A stretch of 64,000 nucleotides of DNA, from NCBI RefSeq assembly GCF_001411555.2, contig NW_023361600.1, positions 243,402-307,401 on the forward strand. Reading direction: 5' to 3'. Shown here piece by piece: positions 45,339 through 55,275 of this stretch (the first letter of the stretch is position 1; each line of letters begins with the position of its first letter). The position numbers and the translations under genes were made by a program. The notes under the pieces were generated by a model. That model saw nothing but the letters and a program-made list of their open reading frames with translations. It was not told the DNA's origin and did no database searches. The stretch is from Juglans regia. Lineage: Eukaryota; Streptophyta; Magnoliopsida; Fagales; Juglandaceae.

Positions 45339-46709
45339 ATGCTAAGGCAAGCTTTTATGCTAATTAATTTAATTGACTATTTGCCAAGTGTTGTTGTTTC
45401 TTTGTTGCAGGGATATGAGGTCGTATTTCCTAGTGGTGTATTTAGTGGATTGCCAGCTATTAGGAAGATGGAGCACTACATTGATTTTGTGTCAGGTGCG
45501 ACAATTTCTAACCGACCTTTCTTGGAAGAACATGAGTCCTTTACACACTTAAAGAGATAAGGTAAGTTGTTGACTAGAATGCGTGCTAAGCGGGAGGATT
45601 GTATTGAGACTTTTCCTCGTGTATTAAAATACACACAAGGTATGAAAAATTTTGTGGTTGATGTTTTAGCAAGAAGGTATGTCCTTGTCTTCATTTTAGA
45701 TGCAAAATTGTTGAGACTTGAATATGATAAGGAATTGCATGCTAATGATGATGACTTTGCTAGTGTGTATGGAACATGTGAGAAAACATCATTTGGTAAG
45801 TTTTATAAACTAGATTGGTACTTGTTTAGAAATAATAGATTTTGTGTGCCTACTAGTTTTATGCGTAAGTTGCTTGTGTGTGATGGATTTGCTGGTTTGT
45901 TGGGTAACCTTGGTGTAAGGAAGACTTTTGTTGTGTTGCATGAATGTTTGTGAGAAGATCATTTGCCATTCAAAGACGTGTTGCATGAAAGTTTGTGGAA
46001 GTATCATTTGTCATTTATTGATGTATTGCATGAACATTCGTGGGAGTATCATTTGCCATACATTGACATGTTGCATGAACGTTTGCGGGAGTATCATTTG
46101 CGTTTCATTGAGTTTGGATGTAATTGGAGTAGTCATTTTGGTGAAAATAAGATTTCAGACGTGTTACATGAATGTTTGTGGGAGTATCATTTGCCATTCA
46201 TTGACTTATTGCATGAACATTTACGGGAGTATCATTTGCCATTCATTGAGTTTGCATATTGGAGGGGACATTTTGGTTCGAGGAAGACTTTAGATGTGCT
46301 TCATGAACTTTTGTGGGAGTATTGTTTGCCATTCATTGAGTTTGCATATAATTGGAGTGTTCATGCTACTACTAAATTTTCACCAATTGAAATTGTTTAT
46401 AGACTTAATCAATTTCCTCCTTTAGATTTGAAGTCTTCACCAATTGATGATAGGGGTTGCTTGGATGGACTATTCCAAATTCTTGAACAAATTAATGAAA
46501 ATGCATATCTAATGGATCTTCCAGGTAAGTATCCTGTTTCTATTATTTTCAATGTTACTAACCACTTTCCCTTTGATCCAGGTGGAGATTCGAGGTCGAA
46601 TCCTTTTGAGGAGAGGGGGAATGATGGGAACCAAGATGGGCCTAGTCTTAAAGATAATTTGCAACTTCCAGATGGGCCAAGAAGATCAAGGAGACAATAC
46701 AAGGATTGA
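45339..46709 (+). pseudogene. Collapsed pol of the gypsy element (RT start, RNase H end, integrase ends)
   Basis: It opens with the RT N-terminal region (GYEVVFPSGVFSGLPAIRKM, IDFVSGATISNRP), then jumps to the RNase H end (ETFPRVLKYTQGMKNFVVDV, RYVLVFILDAKLL) and the integrase N-terminus (CVPTSFMRKLLVCDGF). The protease, the RT catalytic core and the integrase HHCC/DDE core are absent. A tandem array (45933-46340) follows, then the integrase C-terminal part (TTKFSPIEIVYRL, INENAYLMDLPGKYPV). The last 29 or so codons lie inside the 3' LTR, ending TGA at 46707-46709. From 45567 on, only one stop (TGA at 45951) breaks the frame. Catalysis is impossible, so the element must have moved, if at all, with enzymes supplied in trans. 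Confidence 0.85.
45933..46340 (+). repeat. In-frame tandem array of a 45-bp (15-codon) module
   Basis: Seven units start at 45933, 45978, 46023, 46068, 46161, 46206 and 46296. The module translates as (V/L/M)LHE-x-LWEYHLPFI-(D/E). Units 4 and 6 carry an extra 48 or 45 bp (EFGCNWSSHFGENKISD, EFAYWRGHFGSRKTLD). The first half of the module comes from the integrase N-terminal 'TLDVLHE' region and the second from the C-terminal 'W.YHLPFIEFAYN' region, so the unit is itself a deletion junction. All units stay in the pol frame. Confidence 0.9.
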
Positions 46710-47414
46710 TGCAATCCACTTAGGACGAGTTTAGCAAGAGCCCAACATTCAAGATGGGCTTGAAGGATGAAGATCCAGTTTTGATTCATTTGATCAGCTA
46801 TGGAAGAGGGCAACGACGAGACTTAAAGGCTTTGGGCTCTTGAAGGGTTTCAACTTATTTAATTCATTTAAAGAACTTATTTTATTAGTTTAGAATAATT
46901 GAGTTTATTATGGGAAGCACTTAAGGGGGCCTATGCAAGGGCATGTTGGAAAAATTATTATTTTATTGAACTAGGGTTAGGGTTACTGTAGCGCGGCACT
47001 GTAGCCGTGACACTGTTCATCCAGGGGCACTTTTGGAAGATGGGGGTTTATTTTGGCTAGGGTTTCATTAGGTTTTGCTTTAAATATTCTATGTAGCCTC
47101 ATTCTAAGGAGTTTATGAAGTTTATGATTTTTTGATGAATTTATTCATTATAAGTTGAGTTTTACTCCTCTTGTTCGTAATTGAACTTTTGAACTTAACA
47201 AAGGTAAATCACAACCTTTGTGGCGTTCCTCCTTTGTAATCTGGGTTCTTGAGACGAGTTCTTCAACGGATCTAGATTTTAATATAATCTGGGTTCTTGA
47301 AACGAGTTCTCATCGGGTCTAGGTTCTCCATCCATTGACTTGATTTTGGCTTTTTTGAGAAGTTTTCAAATTGATTGTGGGTTCAAGGGAATTCATTCCC
47401 GCGGGTTCATATCA
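46622..47414 (+). repeat. 3' LTR of the 42597-47414 element
   Basis: It begins tgatgggaacc directly after a gaggagaggggga purine tract and ends ttcatatca before the cttta target duplication. The first 88 bases are also the end of the pol reading frame. Confidence 0.95.
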
Positions 47415-48000
47415 CTTTAGAAAAGTGTTTCCAAGATTGTAGAATTGAAAATAAAATTAGTTCAATTACTGTTGACAATGCAAGTTTAATGATGTTGCCA
47501 TTAGGATCTTGAAAGATGAGTTTAGATTGAAGAAAACATTGTTTGCTGGAGGGAAATGTTTTCATGTATGCTGTTGTGCGCATATAATTAATTTACCTGT
47601 GCAGTATGGACTTGGGGAGACTAGGGAGATTTTTGATTGTGTGAGAGATGGTATAAAATATCTGGTAGCATCAGAGAGTAAACTAAAACAGTTTAGTGAA
47701 ATTGCAAAACAGTTGCAATTGCCTTCAAAGTAACTGATTTTATATGTGCCTACAAGTTGGAACATCACATATTTAATGTTGGATGTTGCAGTTCAGTTCA
47801 AAGAAGTTGTTCCTATATATGGTGATAGAGATAACAGTTTTGAATAGGTTCCAACTGTTGAAGAGTGGGGGCAAGTTGAAAATATTTGTCAATTACTTGT
47901 TATTTTCAATGAAGTAACCAATATTGTATCTAGAAGTGATTACCCAACAGTGAGCTTATTTATTTCTGAAGTATGGAGAATGAAGGACATCGTTTCATGC
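47415..48000 (+). pseudogene. hAT transposase 1, middle part after the gypsy insertion
   Basis: It continues with KVFQDCRIENKISSITVDNA, the hAT region holding a catalytic Asp (VDN). Then, open at 47509-47731, comes GGKCFHVCCCAHIINLPVQY (the CCAH motif). The next parts (PTSWNITYLML, VPTVEEWGQVENICQLL, YPTVSLFISEVWRM) are recognisable through stops at about 47731 and 47845. The dimerisation C-terminus is missing, and homology ends around 48000 where the second hAT begins. Confidence 0.8.
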
Positions 48001-48002
48001 CT

Positions 48003-51000
48003 GGGTTTGTTTACTTAATAACAAATGACGAAACGATGCCGTTTTGGCATAGACAAAAGGGAGTAGTTTCGTCATTTGTTAAGATCCCCCCTGAGCTCTT
48101 TCTCTCATTTCTCTCTCCTGAATCTCTCTCTCACTCTCTCTGAATCTTCGATTCTCCATTGCTGTCGAAGAACTCTCGAATTACGCCTTCGCCGTCTTCA
48201 TCTCCGTTGTCGTAGTCTTCCGTCACGGAAGGTAAGAATGTTGGTTAAAAAAATAATTTTTTATGATTTATGGAATATAGATTGGAGGAAGGATGAGGTT
48301 TAATCGGAGATGGAGGATGAGATTTTGTGAATTGTGTGCTGTAGAGACTTGATTGTGCATGTGGTTTGAATCGTTGATGATTGATGAACTGTGTGAATCT
48401 CTCTTGATTTTGATTTTTTTGGGTTTGTATTATGTAATGTGTTTTGAATTTTGATGATTGAATACATAATAGGGAATCATTAATAGTGAATTTGTGGCTA
48501 ATTAATTCGGATTGGAACCCTAAATTAATTTAGGGTTTCGGATTAATAGAAATATGGATGTATAACCATCATTAATTAATTTTAAAACGTGGATCTATAA
48601 CCATCATCAATTATGATTGATTTGTCAATCACAAAAACGTGAGTTTAATAGAAGGAATACAATATGCATTTTAAGACATCTCAAAAGGAAATAAAACCAT
48701 AATCATCTACTGCTTGCTGGGTAATTGTCTTATTTTCTTACCTCTCTGGAGTTATATTCTATTCTCAAATCCCACGTAGGTTTATATTTGATACTGTTGA
48801 TTGATTTGTAGTAGTCCACACATTTCTTTTCCCTAAAAAAAATTGACTTTTTCATTAATCATCATCCCACGCACCAAGTTTATTTGTATTCGAAGAGCAT
48901 GATGAAGTACTTTCATTGACATAATTAATGTTTAGATGTTAATACTTGGATGTTAATTGTTTGGCATGTTGTTATGTTTGCTATAATTTCAGATTTTTTG
49001 TTTGCTTGAGTCCATAGATATTCTAGCAGATTCTAGTACGAGTTCCCCTTTCCAGGCCCAGGGTACCCCTACCCCTACCCCTACTCCTACTCCTGGCCTA
49101 ACAACTATCCCTACGACACATTGCCCCGCTCCCAAGACCAGCATGAAACCTGCTTCCATAGTTTGGTCTCATTTCACCAAAATAGAGGGTGGTGATCCCA
49201 ATAACCCCAAGCCAAGTGTAACCACTGCAGAAAATTTTATGGATGTCACTATAGGAAACATGGTACCTCACAATTAAAGGTGCACTTAGAATAGCAATGC
49301 AAAAAAAGTCTAATATTAAGATCATTACATGAGAAAAACCAATCTAGGCTAGAAATAAGACTTAAAAAAATGGCAGATAGGAGTAGTGGGGGTACAACGT
49401 TGAAGAGGTATAGTAAGTATGATCCTGATGAGTGTAGGAGACACTTAGCTCATATGATTATCATGGATGAGCTACTTTTTCAAGTTGTTAATGGAAAGGG
49501 TTCCAAGTGTATTCTCACTACTTGGAACCAAGGTTTAATCTTCCTTTTCGCCACACGGTGGCAATGAATGTAAAAAGACATTATTTGTTTGAAAAAGAGA
49601 AGTTGAGGGGTCAATTTGTTTGCCTCACCATTGATACTTGGACATCAATTCAAAATTTAATTATATGTCTTTGACTATGCATTTTATTGATGGTGATTGG
49701 ACATTACACAAGAAAATCATAAAATTTTCTCAAATCAACGATCACAAGGGTGAGATGATTGTGAAGGCCTTGGAGGCCGCAATAAAGGAGTGGGGGTTGA
49801 CATGAGTTGTTACAGTCGCAGTTGATAATGTCTCATCTAACGATGTCATATTGGGATATTTTAAGACCTATCTTAGAGAGGCAAATAAGACAATCATGTT
49901 TGGTGAGTGTCTGCATGTGAGATGTGCGGTACATATTTTGAATCTTATTGTTACTAATGGTTTGAAGGATCTTCATGACTCGATTGCTCGGGTTAGAGCT
50001 GCTGTGAGATGGGTGAGATCTTCTCTTTTGAGATTGGAGAAATTCAAGGTTGTCGCGATATCTGCGGGCCTAAGATCCAAGAAGGGCCTTTGTACTGATA
50101 TGCCTACATACTGGAACTCAACATTTTTTATGTTAGAGGCAGCCCAAGAATATAAGTTGAAATTTGCATTATTGGGTGATGAAGACATCTAATATGTAAA
50201 ATATTTTGATGATCACAGGGGATTGGGGGAACCCATGGATGATGATTGGGAAGTTGTATCTATTTTCGTAGATTTTTTTAGGCTTTTCTACGAGGTCACC
50301 ATAACACTATTTGACACTTTATACCCTACATCCCATTAATTTTGTTAGCAAATATGTTGGGTAAAAAGAATTAGATGACATGGTCGCAGGTGGTCACAAT
50401 AAGCTGCAGGAGATGACATTAATTATGAGGTCGAAATATGACAAGTTTTGGGGAGATTTCACTAGGGCTAATATTTTGTTATATGTACCTGTTGTCTTTG
50501 ACCCTCGGTTTAAGGTGGATGAAATGATTTTGGATTGGAAATTGAGTACGGGCAAGCATGGGTGGAGCATATTGCAGCAGGGGTTAGGGAAACCCTTGGT
50601 AAATTATTTGATAAGTTTACCGTCTTGCGGGATGGTAATATTGATGCACCTACACCTACCTCCTCCAGTTCTAGAAGCCTAAGTTGGGAAAAGACGTAGA
50701 TTAGAATGGGGTGAGAGGTTGGAACAAACTCCCTTCGTCCAGAGTTCTACAGAAGCTTAGTCAAAGATAAACAGATACTTGGCAGCAGAGCTTCAACCAT
50801 TTTCATGAGAGTCTGATATATTAAGATGCGGGAAGGTGAATGTCGTGAAGTATCCCGTCCTTAGAGAGATAGTCCGCAGTCTTTTGGTCATCCCTATTAG
50901 CACCGTAACCTCAGAGTCAGCATTTAGCATCGAATGGTACATATTGGATTCATTCTGGAGTTCATTAGCTCCTACCACTGTGGAGGCTTTGATTTGCATG

Positions 51001-51108
51001 CAGAATTGGATCACGGGAACTCCAATTCATATTCCGGATGTTCTTGATTATAAGGAGGCCCACGTCAAGGAGGAGGGTGGTGATCAACCTGGATCTGGTA
51101 ATCGATGA
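48003..51108 (+). pseudogene. hAT transposase 2 (BED finger to hATC dimerisation domain), broken
   Basis: A CT-rich leader (48085-48230) ends at a plausible donor (ggaag/gtaaga, 48231), and a plausible acceptor (tttcag) lies at about 48991. The coding part starts near 49002. It has a P/T-rich linker, then WSHFTKIEGGDPN and, after a frameshift near 49200, CNHCRKFYGC...HGTSQLKVHL (a BED finger). Later come CLTIDTWTS (about 49630), TVAVDN (about 49815), LHVRCAVHILNLIV, DMPTYWNSTFFMLE, and the hATC end YPVLREIVRSLLVIPISTVT with SESAFS, stopping at 51108. Stops near 49275, 49567 and 50190 plus frameshifts inactivate it. It differs from hAT 1 throughout, so it is another family. Confidence 0.85.
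48019..48081. repeat. Perfect 16-bp inverted repeat (hairpin) before hAT 2
   Basis: taacaaatgacgaaac (48019-48034) and gtttcgtcatttgtta (48066-48081) are exact reverse complements around a 31-base loop. The loop contains a smaller palindrome, atgccgttttggcat. It may be a structured 5' end or subterminal motif of the hAT element. Confidence 0.85.
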
Positions 51109-51584
51109 ATCGTGGGACTTGAATTTCATTTTCTAATTTCTAATTTTTATTTATTTATTTTCATTTAATCGTGAATACACAATTCATCTTTTTCAAATCT
51201 TAAAATAATAATAATATTAAAAAATAATATTTTATTCGACTTTCAACTTTCATTTCAACTTATTAATATCCAAATGAAACCTTAATCTAAAACAATCTAC
51301 AATGAAATCTTAATATGGTGCAAATTGAGCGTTCGATCATTTGGTTTATAATTTAAAAAATATGATAGCTTATGAATGAAAAAGTAATTTCCCTTTAATT
51401 AATGATAATCGATAGTGTAGACGTAGAAATCACGCAACATAAAGTCAGATTTAGACTTTTTAAAGACACGTAAATTGAATCGCACAATATTTATTAAATA
51501 TTTACTATTGTTGGAAAAATTGACAGGAAAGACCAACCGTTTTACGTCTATTTATTTGATTCTGAACCGTAATTAAGGAGCGGT
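51109..51584. other. hAT 2 downstream region with a partial MITE
   Basis: At 51185-51290 the right half of a 'gatgag'-type MITE is visible (cttaaaataataataatatt, then 'atccaaatgaaacc'). The rest is AT-rich and noncoding. I could not place the hAT 3' terminus. Confidence 0.45.
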
Positions 51585-51730
51585 TTAGATAATGTGATGA
51601 GATGAGATAATTTTAAATAAATGTTAAAATTTAAATAAAATATTATTTTTTGATATTATTATTATTTTAAATTTAAAAAAGTTAAATTATTTATTATATT
51701 TTGTGTAAAAATTTTAAAAAGTTATAATGT

Positions 51731-52436
51731 TGATGTAGGAGAATTTTCCCCACTAAGCCCAAGAGGCTTATAAGTAAAAAGAAGCAAGACTAAAAGTCTG
51801 ACTCGAAGTAACGAGCCCCTAACCCAGGCCACGGGAAAACTCATCTGTACACAACCTGCAGGAAGTATGATGCTGCAAAGGATGTGACTCGTCATTCTGA
51901 GACCCACTCAATTAGTGTCCAGTCCTCGAGTGCCTGCCTGCATAGCAAGCATGATATACGGGGAGCCCTTGATCAACTGATTGAAATGGGATAAACGGAC
52001 CAAAAAGGAAATAGACTGAGAGAAGAAAGTATGATAACCACGCCGTATTAAAGGCTCCACCGCTCAGACAACACACCATATTAAATGACACCGTTGCTGA
52101 GCCATGTCACATCAATGACACCGTTGTAGTGTCATGCTGCACTTAAAAACTTTGACACAATGAACAGTACGAGAAATACAGACGTCATGGTAGTAGGCAT
52201 TATTTGCCCCTTAGGCCAGTAGTATAAATAGCAGATCCCAGATACGAGAATATCATCTCTAATTACTAGACTCTATTACTTATTTCTTACACTCCAAGAA
52301 TATTTATTAACTTTGGTATCAGAGGTTATCCGGCCCCAAGGTCGCCCTCTGAAAGCCGCAATATTTTTTACCTTGTGCAAGGCCCATCAGTGAATACCTA
52401 AGTTGTTGGAACTTGGCTCAAATGTGTGCAAAATAT
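51731..52436 (+). mobile_element. Single LTR with primer-binding site, truncated (TRIM-like)
   Basis: It begins tgatgtaggagaatttt and has a TATA box (tataaata, 52223-52230) in a promoter-like setting. The candidate primer-binding site tggtatcagagg is at 52314-52325. About 110 bases of interior follow and no second LTR is found. The 8-mer tataatgt occurs on both sides (51723-51730 and 52433-52441), so the insertion may be bounded, but the right end lacks the usual CA. It could be a deletion product or a very small non-autonomous element. Confidence 0.5.
52223..52230 (+). promoter_or_regulatory. LTR TATA box
   Basis: tataaata lies within the LTR about 85 bases before its end, the usual U3 position. 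Confidence 0.5.
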
Positions 52437-52631
52437 AATGTCAATAGATGAGATAAATTGAGAATAATTCTCAATCCAAACTGCTTGAGGTTTTCGGGTC
52501 AACCAAAAAAATCAATCTTTTGAAAAATGTTCCCCATCATTACATCCGAGAGAATTAAGGATTATCGCTTCAGCATTACTAACTTCTTTCCGATAAGATG
52601 TATTTCCTCTCTCTCAAAACATTCTTCTCTC

Positions 52632-52795
52632 ATTAAATTCGTCTTTCCACCACGGTCATTTTTGATACCATCATTAACTCTGTCTTCCACCACGGTCAAT
52701 TTTGATACCATCATTAACTTAGTCTTCCACCACGGTCAATTTTGATACCATCATCATTAACTTAGTCTTCCACTACGGTCAATTTTGATACCATT
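52632..52795. repeat. Minisatellite, 40-43 bp unit, four copies
   Basis: The units share 'gtcttccaccacggtcaatt' and 'ttgataccatcattaact'. One unit has an extra 'atc' and one has 'actacgg'. Noncoding. Confidence 0.9.
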
Positions 52796-55187
52796 CTGAC
52801 AATCTTGCCTAGGATCAAGTAAGAGTGGCACTACAACCACCACTTTCAAAACATGTAATAGGTCGGTCTGATGTACTCAAAACATCTCTCTTCTGCCCTA
52901 GCGAGGAGGGGGGAATTCATCATGGATCTTGACCCCAACTAATGTCGACGCGACTTATGAGTGTATGACCTCTTCTTATCAAAGATTTGTCTCTCTATAG
53001 ACTTCTTTGTTCGTACTTTAGTTTCTCGATCGAGTTTCAAGTTTCATGTAATTTTGGTCCACATGCATTCAAGTAGTTTGACCTCTCATTCAATTCCCTC
53101 CCTATATATATATATATTTATTTCCTTTAGCTCATAATTCGGCAAAACAAACTAATTAAGTACTATACGTATGCAAGTGAATCTTATGAGAGTTACCTCT
53201 GCAACATATATGAGTATATTAATGCCAACAATAGAAAACGATATACGTACGTTTTGTGTCGGCGAGGTCTATAAAAATATATTGCAAGAAAACATTTATA
53301 TATACTAATTGTTATGATAAGTAAGATGAATTAACTTACAATAACATTATAGTTTTACAACCTAACGTATTTAGTAACGTTTATTTAAAAACTTCTTTTT
53401 CATGTAAGATATCTTTGTAAATCAAGTATTCCCCTTTTGCCCAGCCAACTAATCTACCAACTTTCATTGATTTAATACATCGTTTGCATTCAAAACTCAT
53501 CCCAATTTATCTAATTTCATCATTATAATTTTTTTAAATTTTCACACAAAATATAATAAATAATTCAACTTTTATTCTACTATTCACAAACCATCTCAAC
53601 TCATCTCAACTCATCTTTTTTTTTTTTTTGAGAAAAAAAATAATTAATATATATAATAGTGTCAGTATTTGATCTTCAAGATATTTAAATTTGTTAATTA
53701 GATTTTATATTTTATATAGCCATCATTCATTTAAACAAAGTTCTAAAAATTGTTGTGTATATTTACGCTTGTTACATATACTCGGGGGATGTTTGGATAA
53801 AAGATGAGATATGAAATCCTCAAAATTTCTAATATTTTATTTTTTAAATATCATTTAAATATAAAATAATTTTAAATTTTAAATTTTTTATCTAATTATT
53901 ACTTAATTATTATACAAACATAAAAATCAATACAATTTTTACAAGCTTCAAAACAAAACACAAAACTTAATATAATTTTTTCAAACTTCAAAATAAAAAT
54001 AATATCAAAAAATTATATTCAAATAAGTTTTTAACTTTATATTATTTTTATTTAATTTTTTTTCTCTCATTTTTTAAAATCTAATAAAATATTTTAATTT
54101 AAAAAAATTATAATGATAAGATAAAAAGAGATGAAATCATTTCTATTTCTATATATATTCAAAATTATGATCGATCATCAGCCGCTTCAAAGAAATAATA
54201 ATAATAATGGTTTTAAATTTGGATATTCCTCACGTCTCTCGTCTCTCTCAAGTCCTCGTTTCGAAGCTCAGGAGTCGCCCTGGTCAAATCCGTGTGACTG
54301 ACGTTACGTCTTGTGTAATATGACATTTGGAATGGATTGCTAGGTATGCATGCGTATTATACGCGAAGAATTTAGACCCGATTTGAAAACATAAAATCAT
54401 CTATATTATTATTATATATAATTTTTTTAAATTTTTACATAGAATATAATAAATAATTTAATTTTTTAAATTTTAAAATAATAATAATTTTAAAAAATTA
54501 TATTCTAATAATATTTTATTTAACTTAATTTTAACAAAATATCTCATCTCATCTAATTTTGCTCCCATCATGTTCATTTTGCTCTTTAAGAATATGTATA
54601 ATTCCTGGGTTGTTATTAATTTTTGAATATTGCCATAACCGGAAACATTAACAGCTGGGATATTGAACTCCATCCATGGACGAATTGACAGATCAGATAG
54701 TTGGTAATTTTCTTGGGAAAGTGTTTAACGGCTCTTAAAAACTGGGAATTAATTAAGGGATTTCCTAATTTTGTCGTGTATGAAGTGGAAAGCTAAATTT
54801 GTTCTTGTCTTAGCTTTTTATAATGGTCTTGCTCCCACCCAAATGAGACTAAAGTCAATAAAAATGTCTACTTTTATAATAAGAGAATCAATAAATAAAT
54901 AATTAATTAAATGAATCGAGCCAATATTAATTGTTAAAATTGTAACGAGTTCTAATAGAATATTATAGAGATTAAGAATTTCTCATTGTCAAGTAATATG
55001 GAATCTCATACATGATCGCTTATGACCTTATTACTAATCAAAATATGGTATCACAATATTCCTCCTTATATTCCTAACATCCTTGCCGGGTCAGTCATGC
55101 GTAAATGACATGACTCAAGTCCCTACAATCCTCTAATGGAAGACCTAAACTACATTTCTTTACTTCAAAAGAATATGATCAGATTTC
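52796..55187. other. Intergenic region upstream of the intact RLP, MITE-rich
   Basis: MITE-like copies lie at 53482-53622 (left part 'cgtttgcattcaaaactcat', right part 'ctcaactcatctcaactcat'), 53775-54130 ('gggatgtttggataaaagat', diverged) and 54380-54560 ('gatttgaaaacataaaatca' to 'tatctcatctcatc'). A short TA run is at 53105-53120. Frames here are short and unrecognised. Confidence 0.55.
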
Positions 55188-55196
55188 TTTAAATAG
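55188..55196 (+). promoter_or_regulatory. Possible TATA box of the RLP gene
   Basis: tttaaatag lies about 80 bases before the start codon. It is weak evidence, from position and composition only. Confidence 0.3.
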
Positions 55197-55275
55197 CAGG
55201 ATCAAACTGATTTCATTGTGTGCTTCAGTTTAGTCGATATCTTTCCTCTTTTTGAATAGTTATCAAACAAAAAAG

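Larger units (their letters stand above)
42597..47414 (+). mobile_element. Non-autonomous Ty3/gypsy retrotransposon inserted in hAT transposase 1
   Basis: The LTRs (42597-43388 and 46622-47414, about 792 bp each) begin tgatgggaacc and end ttcatatca, a TG...CA form. The perfect 5-bp target duplication cttta is at 42592-42596 and 47415-47419. The primer-binding site is at 43391 and a purine-rich tract lies at 46608-46621. The LTRs differ at about 6 of the first 200 positions, so this is the youngest LTR element here. The interior keeps gag and a pol reduced by large deletions. Excising it rejoins the hAT frame (IADAL then KVFQDC). Confidence 0.95.
51585..52485. mobile_element. 'gatgag'-type MITE split by an LTR fragment
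   Basis: The left part (51585-51730) runs 'gcggtttagataatg...gatgagataa...gttataatgt'. The right part resumes at about 52433 with 'tataatgt', then 'gatgagataaattgag', ending 'tcaatccaaactg'. Confidence 0.55.

Noticed and set aside
45928..46293. Cysteine-rich repeat protein (CCMNVCGSIICH pattern) in the +1 frame
   Set aside because: It is the shifted frame of the integrase-derived 45-bp array. The 45963-46709 frame carries the real homology before and after the array.
45933..46340. CRISPR-like array
   Set aside because: The units are contiguous without unique spacers, are coding and homologous to gypsy integrase, and the genome is a plant.
49060..49095. Telomere-like CCCTA repeats
   Set aside because: It is a short run of CCTAC/CCCCTA that codes for a Pro-Thr linker in the hAT 2 frame, too short and irregular for a telomeric repeat.
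53100..53160. TATA-like promoter of an unseen gene
   Set aside because: The TA run is a simple repeat and no coding frame follows for 2 kb.
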